A stretch of 64,000 nt of DNA from an uncultured Bacteroidota bacterium (GCA_902536695.1 CACAYQ010000002.1:1-64000), one strand, 5' to 3'; counted from the stretch's first letter, positions 40,496 through 48,727 are shown. Translations and numbers: made by a program. The notes: generated from the letters alone by a model not told the origin.

Positions 40496-41224
40496 TTGGA
40501 TCTCGTAAGAAAAAAAGATAATCGAACTGGCATCATCATAAGTGTGGGTATACACCTCTCTTTACTACTACTTGTGTTTTTGAGCAAGGGTTGTGTTGAA
40601 CTGCAAAATCCACCTCAATTCACATTGGAAGAGGTAGTTGTGCTAGACTTTTCTGAAAAAGGTGGTGGAAGTCCGGGAAGTTCATCTCCACAACAACCTC
40701 AACCCGTAGTTAAAGATCCCGCTCCCCAAGAAGTTACTCAGGAAGAGTCGCCCGTGGTAACCCCAACTAGCAACAACACTCAAAATGCATCCAGCGAAGA
40801 AACTACTGCTGAACCTAAGCCGCAACAGCCCAAAAACGATTTTAGTAACCTATTTGGACATGGTTCTGGAAGCAGTCAAGGAGGAAATGGACAAGGTGAA
40901 GGTACTGGCATTGGAACAGGAAGTGGACCAGATACTGGTGGTGGTATGGGTGATGGAAAAGGAAGGCAGGTTATAGGAAATCCAGAACTGGATAATCCGA
41001 AAAGTTGGGAAGGGTTTGTGATGGTTCAGTTTATTATTGACGCTAGCGGTAATGTTATAAGTACCAAGGTCTTAAAAGGGCACTCCAAAACAACTATCAA
41101 CTTAACCAGTAGCGATCAAATTTTTATAGAAAATGACTGTAGAAAAAAATTCAAGTTTACTCCTACCTCTACGGGAAGTATTAAAGATAGACTAGTTAAA
41201 CGTATTCAATACATTAAAAAGTAA
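40496..41224 (+). CDS. TonB-like energy transducer (TTG start)
   Basis: A TonB-like protein with one N-terminal helix (TGIIISVGIHLSLLLLVFLS), a Pro/Gln-rich then Gly-rich periplasmic linker (GEGTGIGTGSGPDTGGGMGD) and a C-terminal TonB/TolA-like domain (GFVMVQFIIDASGNVISTKV). There is no ATG at the 5' end. The TTG at 40496, one base after the exbD stop, is the best start; the track's TTG at 40469 lies inside exbD. Length is about 242 aa. Its stop overlaps the folC start by one base (TAATG). TolA-like function is an alternative. Confidence 0.85.
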   Translation: MDLVRKKDNRTGIIISVGIHLSLLLLVFLSKGCVELQNPPQFTLEEVVVLDFSEKGGGSPGSSSPQQPQPVVKDPAPQEVTQEESPVVTPTSNNTQNASSEETTAEPKPQQPKNDFSNLFGHGSGSSQGGNGQGEGTGIGTGSGPDTGGGMGDGKGRQVIGNPELDNPKSWEGFVMVQFIIDASGNVISTKVLKGHSKTTINLTSSDQIFIENDCRKKFKFTPTSTGSIKDRLVKRIQYIKK

Positions 41225-42420
41225 TGAAGACCTACGAAGAGGTCATCGACTTTTTATTCCAACAATTCCCATCATACCAACAAAAAGGAGGAAGCGCATA
41301 TAAAATAGGACTAGATAATATCCAGGCTATTTGTAATGTCATTGGAAATCCTGAGAACAAGATCAAGACCATACATCTTGCAGGTACGAATGGTAAAGGT
41401 ACAGTTAGTAATTATCTAACTAACATTTACCAACAAAATGGTTACAAAGTAGGAACTTTCACCTCGCCTCACCTTGTCGATTTTAGAGAACGTATTACCA
41501 TAAATGGAGAATGGATTCCCAAAAAAGATATCATTTATTTTTATGAGACATTTAAAAATGCCTTAAGCCAACTAGCACCTTCTTTTTTTGAATGGTCTAC
41601 CGCTCTAGCATTGCATTATTTTCATAAGGAGAATACAGATATCAATATCATTGAAACTGGTTTAGGTGGTAGATTAGATTCTACCAATGTCATACAACCC
41701 TTACTATCCATAATCACCACCATTGGATTAGATCACAAAGAATTTTTGGGGGATGACATAAAAAATATTGCACAAGAAAAAGCTGGTATTATCAAAGAGA
41801 AAACACCGGTATTATTGGGCCTTGACATAAAGGAAACATTACCAATTTTCGAAAGAATAAGTAAAGAAAAAGAGGCTCCTCTTTACCAAACAAAAGGTTC
41901 AATAATTCAACAACTCGCCCTACCATCCTATTTACTTCATAACTGGAGGACAGCTCTTGAAGCCAGTTCTATTTTATATAAAAGCTTTCCTGTAAGTATT
42001 GAAGACAACCCTAAAAAGTATCTCACTATTAGAGGAAGGTGGCAAGTAGTACAAAAAGAGCCGAAAATAGTTCTAGATGTGGGTCACAATGAACAAGGGG
42101 TTCATGCCATAGTAAATCAACTTGATAATGAGTCATATGACCAACTACACATCATGTTAGGTTTTTCTGCTGAAAAGGAAACGGAACGAATATTACCGTT
42201 ATTTCCAAAAGATGCTACCTACTACATTACAAAATCAAACAATCAAAGAAGTGCAGATCCCAATATAATTCAACACCATATTCGAGCTAAAAAAGTAAAT
42301 TGCTATAATGACTTTAAAGAAGCATTTCTTACCATAAACAGGACTGTAAAAAAAGATGATTTTGTGTTAATATGCGGAAGTGTTTTTCTAGTAGGAGATG
42401 TACTGCAGGAATTTTTCTAG
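41224..42420 (+). CDS. folC: Folylpolyglutamate synthase / dihydrofolate synthase
   Basis: A Mur-ligase-type enzyme adding glutamate to dihydropteroate and folates. IHLAGTNGKGTVSNYLTNIY is the P-loop motif, FTSPHLVDFRERITING is the family signature, and ETGLGGRLDSTNVI with TTIGLDHKEFLGDD follows. The C-terminal domain has RGRWQVVQKEPKIVLDVGHN. Length is 398 aa. It ends the exbB-exbD-exbD-tonB operon and is followed 51 bases later by tRNA-Val. Confidence 0.94.
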   Translation: MKTYEEVIDFLFQQFPSYQQKGGSAYKIGLDNIQAICNVIGNPENKIKTIHLAGTNGKGTVSNYLTNIYQQNGYKVGTFTSPHLVDFRERITINGEWIPKKDIIYFYETFKNALSQLAPSFFEWSTALALHYFHKENTDINIIETGLGGRLDSTNVIQPLLSIITTIGLDHKEFLGDDIKNIAQEKAGIIKEKTPVLLGLDIKETLPIFERISKEKEAPLYQTKGSIIQQLALPSYLLHNWRTALEASSILYKSFPVSIEDNPKKYLTIRGRWQVVQKEPKIVLDVGHNEQGVHAIVNQLDNESYDQLHIMLGFSAEKETERILPLFPKDATYYITKSNNQRSADPNIIQHHIRAKKVNCYNDFKEAFLTINRTVKKDDFVLICGSVFLVGDVLQEFF

Positions 42421-42450
42421 CCGCTAGTAAACAAAAAATAAAATTTATAA

Positions 42451-42458
42451 TATATTTG
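42451..42458 (+). promoter_or_regulatory. -7 box (TATATTTG) of tRNA-Val(TAC)
   Basis: TATATTTG fits the TAnnTTTG consensus and ends 13 bases before the tRNA 5' end. No TTG is found at the usual -33 distance. Confidence 0.45.
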
Positions 42459-42471
42459 CAGACCCAAATAA

Positions 42472-42549
42472 GGGCGATTAGCTCAGCTGGTTCAGAGCAC
42501 CTGCCTTACAAGCAGGGGGTCACTGGTTCGAATCCAGTATCGCCCACCA
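42472..42549 (+). tRNA. tRNA-Val (anticodon TAC), CCA encoded
   Basis: A full cloverleaf can be drawn: acceptor GGGCGAT/ATCGCCC, D arm GCTC...GAGC, anticodon arm CCTGC-CTTACAA-GCAGG (anticodon TAC, valine) and T arm CTGGTTCGAATCCAG, with discriminator A and an encoded CCA. A strong terminator follows at once. Confidence 0.95.
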
Positions 42550-42573
42550 AGCCTCTATAGAGGCTTTTTTTTT
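42549..42573 (+). terminator. Terminator of tRNA-Val(TAC)
   Basis: AAGCCTC-TATA-GAGGCTT forms a 7-bp stem followed by a T run. It begins within the CCA end and its T run ends exactly where the tRNA-Val(GAC) fragment starts. Confidence 0.85.
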
Positions 42574-42601
42574 GGGCAATTAGCTCAGTTGGTTTAGAGC
42601 G
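42574..42601 (+). repeat. 5' fragment of tRNA-Val(GAC), left copy of direct repeat
   Basis: These 28 bases (starting GGGCAATTAGCTCAGTTGG) equal the acceptor strand and D arm of the tRNA-Val(GAC) at 49502. After GAGCG the sequence turns into an unrelated T-rich stretch. It cannot fold as a tRNA. It also encodes, on the minus strand, the last codons of the SGNH hydrolase. Confidence 0.9.
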
Positions 42602-43377
42602 TTTTTTATTTTTTCAGTTCTAAATATTTCTCTAGCTATGTACTTAGCCCATGTTTGATAAGTGAGCTTTGATGGATGCACTCCATCGCTAAAAAAATCT
42701 TCCTTTTTTTTCTTCAATTGAAACTTTTCTATCCATCCACTTAGGGTGATTTTGTCCCCGAAGTAAAAAACATTTTCGTGATCTGTTGCTACTGCTTTTA
42801 GTTCTTCTCCTAAAATTTCAACTAGATTACCAACAATAAATTTGATAAGGGATGTGAAAGCTGGAAATTCTTTTATCGGGGGCATGTTGCAGAAAATAAT
42901 AACAGTACCAGGAAATTTTGTTTTAATAGACTTGATTAATGAATCAATTTCATTTTTCCATTTTGTAGGTCGATTCAATGTAAAGGCATCATTGCCACCT
43001 AATCCAACAATTATTAAGTCCGCTCTACACTTACTTATTTTGGGGATTAATTTATATTCTACTCTTTTAGCTGTGTAACCACTACGTGCATATACTCTCC
43101 AATCAACGTTAAAATCAAGCAATTTCGAAATCTCTTTGGCAAGAGTTCCCGTGAACCCTTCTTCATGGGTCTCAACTCCAACTCCTGCAATTGTACTTTC
43201 ACCAATGGATATGATTTTTATTGGTCTTTCATTTTTTTCATTGATTTGAAAACTTCCTGCTAATCCTTTTGCTTCAGGAAGTTTGGGTACACTTGCTATA
43301 ATTCTCTTCCCCTGGTAATACATTAAGGGAAGAAGAGGTATAGAAATTAATGCTCCTAATAAAAATCTTAAATTCAT
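42580..43377 (-). CDS. SGNH/GDSL-type hydrolase
   Basis: A 265-residue hydrolase (esterase/lipase-like) with one N-terminal membrane anchor or signal (LRFLLGALISIPLLPLMYYQ). The SGNH blocks are visible: ISIGESTIAGVGV (nucleophile serine, GES in place of GDS), the conserved glycine region SGYTAKRV, VGLGGNDAF (asparagine), and FFSDGVHPSKLTYQTWA (Asp-His pair). Substrate is unknown; related enzymes deacylate sugars or lipids. The stop codon and last six residues lie inside the tRNA-Val(GAC) fragment read antisense, so the C-terminus was probably created by the junction. Confidence 0.85.
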   Translation of the reverse strand: MNLRFLLGALISIPLLPLMYYQGKRIIASVPKLPEAKGLAGSFQINEKNERPIKIISIGESTIAGVGVETHEEGFTGTLAKEISKLLDFNVDWRVYARSGYTAKRVEYKLIPKISKCRADLIIVGLGGNDAFTLNRPTKWKNEIDSLIKSIKTKFPGTVIIFCNMPPIKEFPAFTSLIKFIVGNLVEILGEELKAVATDHENVFYFGDKITLSGWIEKFQLKKKKEDFFSDGVHPSKLTYQTWAKYIAREIFRTEKIKNALNQLS

Positions 43378-43398
43378 TGTCTTTTAATGCTCTACAAC

Positions 43399-43602
43399 TC
43401 AGAAATAGTAATTATTCATTATTGACCGAAGTTCTTTTCCACATTTTATTTCTTCGAGTGATTTTTGAATAATTTCTAATTTACATAAATCTTTTGTAAC
43501 TCTTTCGATTCCTCTTACATAGTTATTTATTGACTTCTCTGATAGGTCAGTATTTAATTCTAACCACTTTAGGAAATTTTGATATTGAGTATTATTCATC
43601 AT
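43399..43602 (-). pseudogene. N-terminal fragment resembling the leading domain of HNH/restriction-type endonucleases
   Basis: A 67-codon ORF starting MMNNTQYQNFLKWLELNTDL and continuing LSEKSINNYVRGIERVTKDL. It has the helical SAM-like opening often found before nuclease domains or in recombinases. It stops after IKCGKELRSIMNNYYF, where longer homologues would continue into a further domain, so it looks truncated. The assignment rests on pattern memory only. It lies seven bases from the dihydrofolate reductase remnant, in a decayed stretch. Confidence 0.4.
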
Positions 43603-43608
43603 TAATAA

Positions 43609-43920
43609 TTATCTTTTATTCCATATTGTATATATGCAGTTATCGCTTAGTTTCTCTTCCAATTTCATTTTATAACTGATTTTTATTTTATCCATTGTTA
43701 TAGGAAAAAATGTATCAATTCCATTTACAGAATCACTAATAAATGTAATATGCAAGGTGTCTGCATACTCAAAAAGGCATTATAAATCATTTCTCCACCA
43801 ATTATAAATACATCTGGAATATTATCTTTTTCTAATGATTGCAAGCAGTTTTCAATAGAGGTATAGCATTCAACATCATTTACTTTGTTTGATGACAGTA
43901 CGATATTTCTTCTCGGGGGG
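43609..43920 (-). pseudogene. Dihydrofolate reductase remnant (C-terminal half, frameshifted)
   Basis: Hand translation of the minus strand gives PPRRNIVLSS, then IPDVFIIGGEMIYNAF, and after a one-base shift EYADTLHITFISDSVNG, IDTFFP and a terminal CIYTIWNKR before TAA. These are the C-terminal blocks of DHFR (the IGG loop and the Tyr/Asp-rich strand). The frameshift sits in a poly-A/poly-T run at 43771-43775, where one base has been lost. The catalytic N-terminal half is absent and the homology starts abruptly near a GGGGGG tract. The fragment cannot make an active enzyme. Confidence 0.8.
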
Positions 43921-44036
43921 AAAAATATTTAAAAACTCCTAAAAAGGGTGAAAGCTAGAGATAGGTATCGAGTGAGTAGCCCGCTTTTAGGTTAGAGAAA
44001 AGTTTTAATTTTAAAGTGAACTAAAACTTAAAAATT

Positions 44037-44318
44037 ATGAAAGACACAATTAAAAATTCAATAACAGGAGCATTTGCAATATTTGGTTTAGTAGCTCTAA
44101 TATCAAGTTCTAATAATGCACCAACATTAATTCACGAAGGTTCTAATATTCCTGAGAGCCATGTATATAGTTTAATAGAATCTGATGGTAGAGCATTTTC
44201 CATAAACGCAAAAACAGGAGAGGTAAAGATGTATGTTAGAACAACAACTAGTAGTGGGGCTACAACACTAGGATTAAAAGAATACAAGCCAGTTCTAAAA
44301 GAATTTGGAGAGAAATAA
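44037..44318 (+). CDS. Small exported or membrane-anchored protein of unknown function
   Basis: A 93-residue ORF with a hydrophobic N-terminal segment (SITGAFAIFGLVALISSS) and a polar mature part (HVYSLIESDGRAFSINAKTG). No family is recognised. The sequence just before the ATG, TAAAACTTAAAAATT, resembles the leader element in front of the minus-strand islet genes. It is the only intact plus-strand gene inside the islet. Confidence 0.6.
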   Translation: MKDTIKNSITGAFAIFGLVALISSSNNAPTLIHEGSNIPESHVYSLIESDGRAFSINAKTGEVKMYVRTTTSSGATTLGLKEYKPVLKEFGEK

Positions 44319-44526
44319 CTTAACATGTTTAGGAGAAAAAAGAGCGAGGACCTTGTGAATTATTAAACACATAATCTGAAAAAAAACCTCCCCCTTTTAT
44401 TTTTCAAATGCGCAACTAAAATATAGTTGACGAATTAAATAGAAATTAAACTGTGATAAAGATGCCTTAGAGATGTTAAAATATCATAGTATTAACGTAA
44501 CACACATACATAGAAAAAAATAGATC

Positions 44527-44883
44527 ATGCCATTTCAAAAAGGTAATAAGCTAGCAAAGGGAAGGCCGAAAGGTTCAAAGAATAAAGCTACAGACATACA
44601 GAAGTTTGAGATTCAAAACATATTCTTCAATCTGGATGAAATGAAAAGAGACTTCGAGATGCTATCCCCAGACAAGAAGTATGACATAAGAATGAAAGCA
44701 ATGAGCTTCTTTTATTCTAGGCCAGCTGTTGAGCTGTAGGTAGATGCAACCCCATGGACTAAGGTTGAATATATCACTGAAATTGGAGAAGATCAGCCTT
44801 CAGACGAAGAAAAGAAACGCATCTATTTTGAAAATGGAGGTGATGGTGTTAACCCTATTGACCTACCCTTATTCATTGATTAA
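44527..44883 (+). pseudogene. Phage-like small protein gene interrupted by an in-frame amber codon
   Basis: The ORF starts MPFQKGNKLAKGRPKGSKNK, the Lys/Gly-rich opening common in Bacteroidota phage/terminase-small-subunit-like (DUF5681-type) proteins. TAG at 44737-44739 ends it after 70 residues. The same frame stays open for 47 more codons (VDATPWTKVEYITEIGEDQ ... PIDLPLFID) to TAA at 44881, and the tail reads like normal protein. One C-to-T change (CAG to TAG) would explain it. Either a recent pseudogene or, less likely, readthrough. Confidence 0.65.
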
Positions 44884-44895
44884 TCCGATTCTTTA

Positions 44896-45498
44896 TTAAT
44901 ATAAACCTCGACCACCACTATTTATTGCTTTCATGAAAACCCTAAAGGCTAGATACCACAATATTAAACTAATTAATAGACTTGCAGCAGCAATAACAAA
45001 TGATTCAAAAAATAAAAAATAGAGCGCTAACCCAAACATAAATACAGAACCAATTAAAGTTACGATTGAAAGTAATACCAAAAGTATTTTGTTTTGTTTG
45101 TTTTTAGTTTTTGACTTTTTTTTGGTGATTTCTTTGTGCTTTAAAATGGGAACTTCAACTAATAAAGATTTATTTATTTTTTCTTGTTGAATAAAATGAG
45201 GCAATTCTTTGTGAGAATACTTAGTTGTTAAAACAGAGGGACCAATTTTATCTTTTGATGCTAAGAAATCTTGGTTATTAGTAACTGCAGTTATACTGGC
45301 TTCAACTTCAGATAGATTTTTAGCAGAACTATTTTTTGAAATATTAAGAGTGCTGTATTGCTTTTGACTAAAATCATATCGTGACGCTATATTGTTTATA
45401 ACCCCATTGTGAGCGATTTTTCTAACGGACAATATTTTTTTTGAGCTGCAACTTATAGTCAAAACAGCTAGAAGCATAAATACTAATAACCTTTTCAT
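44896..45498 (-). CDS. Lipoprotein with two C-terminal membrane helices, unknown function
   Basis: A 200-residue protein with lipoprotein signal MKRLLVFMLLAVLTISCSS (Cys17). A polar middle part is followed by a very basic stretch (KKKSKTKNKQNK) and two hydrophobic segments (ILLVLLSIVTLIGSVFMFGL, AASLLISLILWYLAFRVF). No family is recognised. A predicted outer-membrane lipoprotein with helical membrane segments is odd; it may stay in the inner membrane. The first codons match those of the genes at 46118 and 48702 closely at the DNA level, while the upstream leader element is weaker than theirs. Confidence 0.7.
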   Translation of the reverse strand: MKRLLVFMLLAVLTISCSSKKILSVRKIAHNGVINNIASRYDFSQKQYSTLNISKNSSAKNLSEVEASITAVTNNQDFLASKDKIGPSVLTTKYSHKELPHFIQQEKINKSLLVEVPILKHKEITKKKSKTKNKQNKILLVLLSIVTLIGSVFMFGLALYFLFFESFVIAAASLLISLILWYLAFRVFMKAINSGGRGLY

Positions 45499-45686
45499 CT
45501 TGTGGGTTTAAATATTTTAATAAAATTAAGTTACTTCTATTTATAATAAATGGGATTTTAATTAAAAAAAGGATAAGTTTTTAATCAATAATTTTATTTA
45601 ACTATCTGTTTTACATTGGTTTAAGTAAGTGTTTACGGATTACTTAAGAAAAGTATTTATTGGGATTGATTGGTGAGGATTAGTAT

Positions 45687-46118
45687 TTAGGGTACTGTAA
45701 AATCAAACCTAATTCGATTTACATTATGATAATTAGTAAAAGATCTATTCTCTTGTAGATTTCCGTCTACAAAAAATCCAATAGCAATTTCAAAGTCACA
45801 TTGTAGTCTATCAGGACTAGATACAGAATCACATTCTGCTGTCAACATTAAGGAAATATTTTCACCTTTATCTTCTCTTTCAGTAGTTGTTTGAAAGCTA
45901 GAACCTTCAGGAATAGGTCCTGGAATGCCCCCAAAAGGGTCAATTCCAAAATAACGATTCCCCATAAGGGCATTATATCTATAATAATCATCACTATCGC
46001 AGCTAAACCAATTAACATCAGCATTAGAAACAAATACATATTCAAAATGCACGTTTCTTTCTTTACTACAACTCCCCAAAAGAACCACAGCAAATACAAA
46101 TACTAATAATTTTTTCAT
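45687..46118 (-). CDS. Lipoprotein of unknown function
   Basis: A 143-residue protein with lipobox LLGSC (Cys17) after MKKLLVFVFAVVLLGSC. The mature part is rich in Asp, Ser and aromatic residues (NWFSCDSDDYYRYNALMG) and looks like a small beta domain (DFEIAIGFFVDGNL). No family is recognised. The 20-nt leader element lies six bases upstream of the start. The 188-base gap on its downstream side shows nothing recognisable. Confidence 0.7.
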   Translation of the reverse strand: MKKLLVFVFAVVLLGSCSKERNVHFEYVFVSNADVNWFSCDSDDYYRYNALMGNRYFGIDPFGGIPGPIPEGSSFQTTTEREDKGENISLMLTAECDSVSSPDRLQCDFEIAIGFFVDGNLQENRSFTNYHNVNRIRFDFTVP

Positions 46119-46124
46119 CTTTTA

Positions 46125-46144
46125 AAGTTTTGATACTAATTTAA
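46125..46144 (-). repeat. Conserved leader element, copy 1
   Basis: The minus strand reads TTAAATTAGTATCAAAACTT, six bases before the ATG of the 143-aa lipoprotein. It is identical to copies 3 and 4. No matching copy was noticed outside the islet. Confidence 0.75.
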
Positions 46145-46238
46145 GAAAAGTATATTATGCTATTTGGTTATATAGTATTCTCTTACCAAGACCCTAAATA
46201 GTAAAGTGTTTTATTTTGATTATAAATTACAACAGTAT

Positions 46239-47369
46239 TTAATTTATTGAGTTGTAAACTGCTTGTCTAAATTGCTTTTGAATCTCAAATGAAAATTCTC
46301 TTGCTCTTGTAAGAAATAAACCAAACATTTTTTTTTCAGAATCGATCCAAAAATGCGTATTATGATAACCAGACCACCCATATATTCCTTTAGTGGAATT
46401 TGTTCCGTCTAATTTAGGATTGTCAAGAACAAATAATGAAAACCCATAATTAAATGGATCACCTTCTTTTTCTGTGTATGATTTTACCATAATGTTTAAA
46501 CTCTCTTTTGAAATTAATTGCTCATTATTAAATACCCCATCATTTACCAGCATTCTACAGAAGTTAGAATAGTCATCTAACGTTGATACAAGTCCTTCTC
46601 CTCCAAAATATGCTTTGTTATCTATATCGTAAGTTAATTGGTCTAAATTGTTAGTATAACCTTTCAGTGAAGAATTATTTATGAACAAGGGTTGAAACCT
46701 CTTTCTTTCTTCTTTTGTTAAATAGAACTTTGTATCGTACATCTCTAAAGGGTCAAAAATTTCTTGCTTTAAAAAATCATAAAAACTTTTTTTGGTCACG
46801 ACCTCAACTACTCTTCCTAAAATAGCCATATTTATCCCATATAAATACTTTGATCCAGGTTCAAACTCAACTGGGTGATTTGCAACATCAGAAGCAAAAT
46901 CTTTTAAATTATTATATTTAATTGTACTTGTAAAATAATGAGGATTTTCATAATATTTATATCCAGATCTATGTGTCATCAAGTGAAATAACGTTATTTC
47001 GTTTTTACATTTGTAGATTCCATTTTCATTTTTACATTTAAGATTTTTAAATTCTGGGATGTATTTTGATAGTTTGTCTTCAAAATTAATTAATCCTCTT
47101 TCCTTTAAAATCATCATACCAACGATCGTAATTGGCTTAGACATTGACCATATGGGAAAAATTGAGTTATCATAAATTGGTTTTGAATTTTTATGCATTG
47201 AATTTTCAATGTTTTTAAAAATTATATTTCCGTCTTTATAAACCATTGCAACATTGCTAGATGTTACTTCGTTTTTTATAAGATTTTTTTGAAAATCGAT
47301 AACTTTTTCAAACTGAGCAGTAAGGAAATTAAGTGATAAAACACAAATTGATGTTATTATAATCTTCAT
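46239..47369 (-). CDS. Exported serine hydrolase, beta-lactamase (class C-like) family
   Basis: A 376-residue protein with signal peptide IITSICVLSLNFLTAQ. PIWSMSKPITIVGMMIL holds the SxxK nucleophile motif (about residue 75), and KYLYGINMAILGRVVEVV the Tyr-x-Asn motif (about residue 170). GYSGYHNTHFWID-like (here GWSGYHNTHFWID) replaces the KTG/HxG block. The family includes esterases, D-aminopeptidases and penicillin-binding enzymes; the sequence does not prove beta-lactamase activity. The leader element lies five bases before its start. Confidence 0.85.
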   Translation of the reverse strand: MKIIITSICVLSLNFLTAQFEKVIDFQKNLIKNEVTSSNVAMVYKDGNIIFKNIENSMHKNSKPIYDNSIFPIWSMSKPITIVGMMILKERGLINFEDKLSKYIPEFKNLKCKNENGIYKCKNEITLFHLMTHRSGYKYYENPHYFTSTIKYNNLKDFASDVANHPVEFEPGSKYLYGINMAILGRVVEVVTKKSFYDFLKQEIFDPLEMYDTKFYLTKEERKRFQPLFINNSSLKGYTNNLDQLTYDIDNKAYFGGEGLVSTLDDYSNFCRMLVNDGVFNNEQLISKESLNIMVKSYTEKEGDPFNYGFSLFVLDNPKLDGTNSTKGIYGWSGYHNTHFWIDSEKKMFGLFLTRAREFSFEIQKQFRQAVYNSIN

Positions 47370-47374
47370 TTTAT

Positions 47375-47394
47375 AAGTTTTGATTCTAATTTAA
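47375..47394 (-). repeat. Conserved leader element, copy 2
   Basis: The minus strand reads TTAAATTAGAATCAAAACTT, one mismatch to the other copies, five bases before the serine hydrolase ATG. Confidence 0.75.
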
Positions 47395-47478
47395 GAAAAC
47401 AATGAAAATACAGCACGTCTACAGTACAAATACAAAAGGATTAGCAACTAATAAATTAGGAAAAAATGGCTTGACTAC

Positions 47479-48702
47479 CTAAAAACAGTCTGCCGGGAAA
47501 TTGCAGTTAGTTGAGAAGGAAAGATTAGAATTTTGAAAAATTGAAGACCAATTCTGATTGGCGTAACTCACATCGTCAACTTCTACGCAATTTAAATTTG
47601 GATAATATGCGCTGCTGTAACCAAAAATATTTAGATTTTGATTGTTACCATTTTTTAAGTTTAAGCAAGTTAAATCGAGGTAAATATTTAGCAGTGTCAA
47701 ATTAGAATTGTTGCTTAAATTCAAACCTCTTTGATCAATAGAACTTAATGATAAAGTTTCAAGATGGGTAAAGTCTGTAAAGTCAATTTCTGAAAAATGA
47801 AGATTACGTAAATTAATGTGCTTCAAATTAATGCAATCTGTTATTTTTAATTCAGTAGGAGAAGTCTGATCCCAGGGAGCATTTTGACTATACCCTATTA
47901 ATTGGAGATTTTCAAGGCTGTTACACCCACCCAAGTTTAGGTATTTTAAATAAGAATCCTCAGTATTTTCAATTTCTTTGATTTTTAAATAGGAAAGATT
48001 GTTGTAATTTGATAAATCAAGACTGTCAAATCCTAAAGCTCCAACTATTATTGTAGATAGGTTTTGATTAAATTTAATTGAGTCGTATTCAAAATTATTT
48101 TCGCAATTAATGAATCTTATTTGATTATTTTTTGACAAATTGATATATGAAAGATTGTTGCTTTTACAATAAAGACTGTCTAATGAACTAAAACCGTCAA
48201 TCCCTGTTAAATCATAAATTCCCTTTTGATCTAAATTTAGCACGAGAACATTTTTTACATTATCATATTCAAGTGTGCTATCAATTACATCGTCATAGCC
48301 TAAATCAATTAAAGCTTGTTCAAAATTTTCATCTGGAATAATAACTACACTTAATGTCTGGAAACTAATTTCTTCTCCGTAACCGGTTCCATTATCATTT
48401 GTAGCATATGCTCTCGCATAGTATGTTGTATTATAGTTTAGGTCATTTAAAGTGCTTATGAAATTTCCATCTACTGAGTTACTCTGAGAAGTATTATCGT
48501 TTAAAGTTGGGGTTCCTGTTGTACTCCAGCAGATTCCTTTGGAAATTATTTCACTTCCACCGTTAGAAATTATTTCACCACCCGAATTTGCAGAGATCCC
48601 AGTTATATTGGAAATAGGAATAGTATTAATTTCAGGAAGTTTATTTTTAGAACAACTACCAAACACACCAACAATAAACATAAATACTAATATCCTTTTC
48701 AT
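47479..48702 (-). CDS. Lipoprotein with fibronectin-III-like domain and leucine-rich repeats
   Basis: A 407-residue protein with lipobox signal MKRILVFMFIVGVFGSC. Residues 25-115 form the FN3-like module frequent in Bacteroidota surface proteins (SNGGSEIISKGICWSTTGTP, YYARAYATNDNGTGYGEEIS). From about 125 onward there are irregular leucine-rich repeats of the internalin-like type (LTGIDGFSSLDSLYCKSNNL, LTLLNIYLDLTCLNL). There is no T9SS sorting domain, so export is by the lipoprotein route. A binding role at the surface is inferred. Its leader element lies within the 28-base gap to the upstream gene. Confidence 0.8.
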   Translation of the reverse strand: MKRILVFMFIVGVFGSCSKNKLPEINTIPISNITGISANSGGEIISNGGSEIISKGICWSTTGTPTLNDNTSQSNSVDGNFISTLNDLNYNTTYYARAYATNDNGTGYGEEISFQTLSVVIIPDENFEQALIDLGYDDVIDSTLEYDNVKNVLVLNLDQKGIYDLTGIDGFSSLDSLYCKSNNLSYINLSKNNQIRFINCENNFEYDSIKFNQNLSTIIVGALGFDSLDLSNYNNLSYLKIKEIENTEDSYLKYLNLGGCNSLENLQLIGYSQNAPWDQTSPTELKITDCINLKHINLRNLHFSEIDFTDFTHLETLSLSSIDQRGLNLSNNSNLTLLNIYLDLTCLNLKNGNNQNLNIFGYSSAYYPNLNCVEVDDVSYANQNWSSIFQNSNLSFSTNCNFPADCF

Positions 48703-48707
48703 CTTTT

Positions 48708-48727
48708 AAGTTTTGATACTAATTTAA
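48708..48727 (-). repeat. Conserved leader element, copy 3
   Basis: The minus strand reads TTAAATTAGTATCAAAACTT, five bases before the ATG of the LRR lipoprotein. It fills most of the 28-base gap to the previous stop codon. Confidence 0.75.

Noticed and set aside
42574-42601. A third functional tRNA-Val gene
   Set aside because: Only the first 28 bases are present; anticodon and T arms are missing.
46239-47369. Calling the serine hydrolase a beta-lactamase resistance gene
   Set aside because: SxxK and YxN are shared by many esterases and peptidases, and the third motif differs from true class C enzymes.
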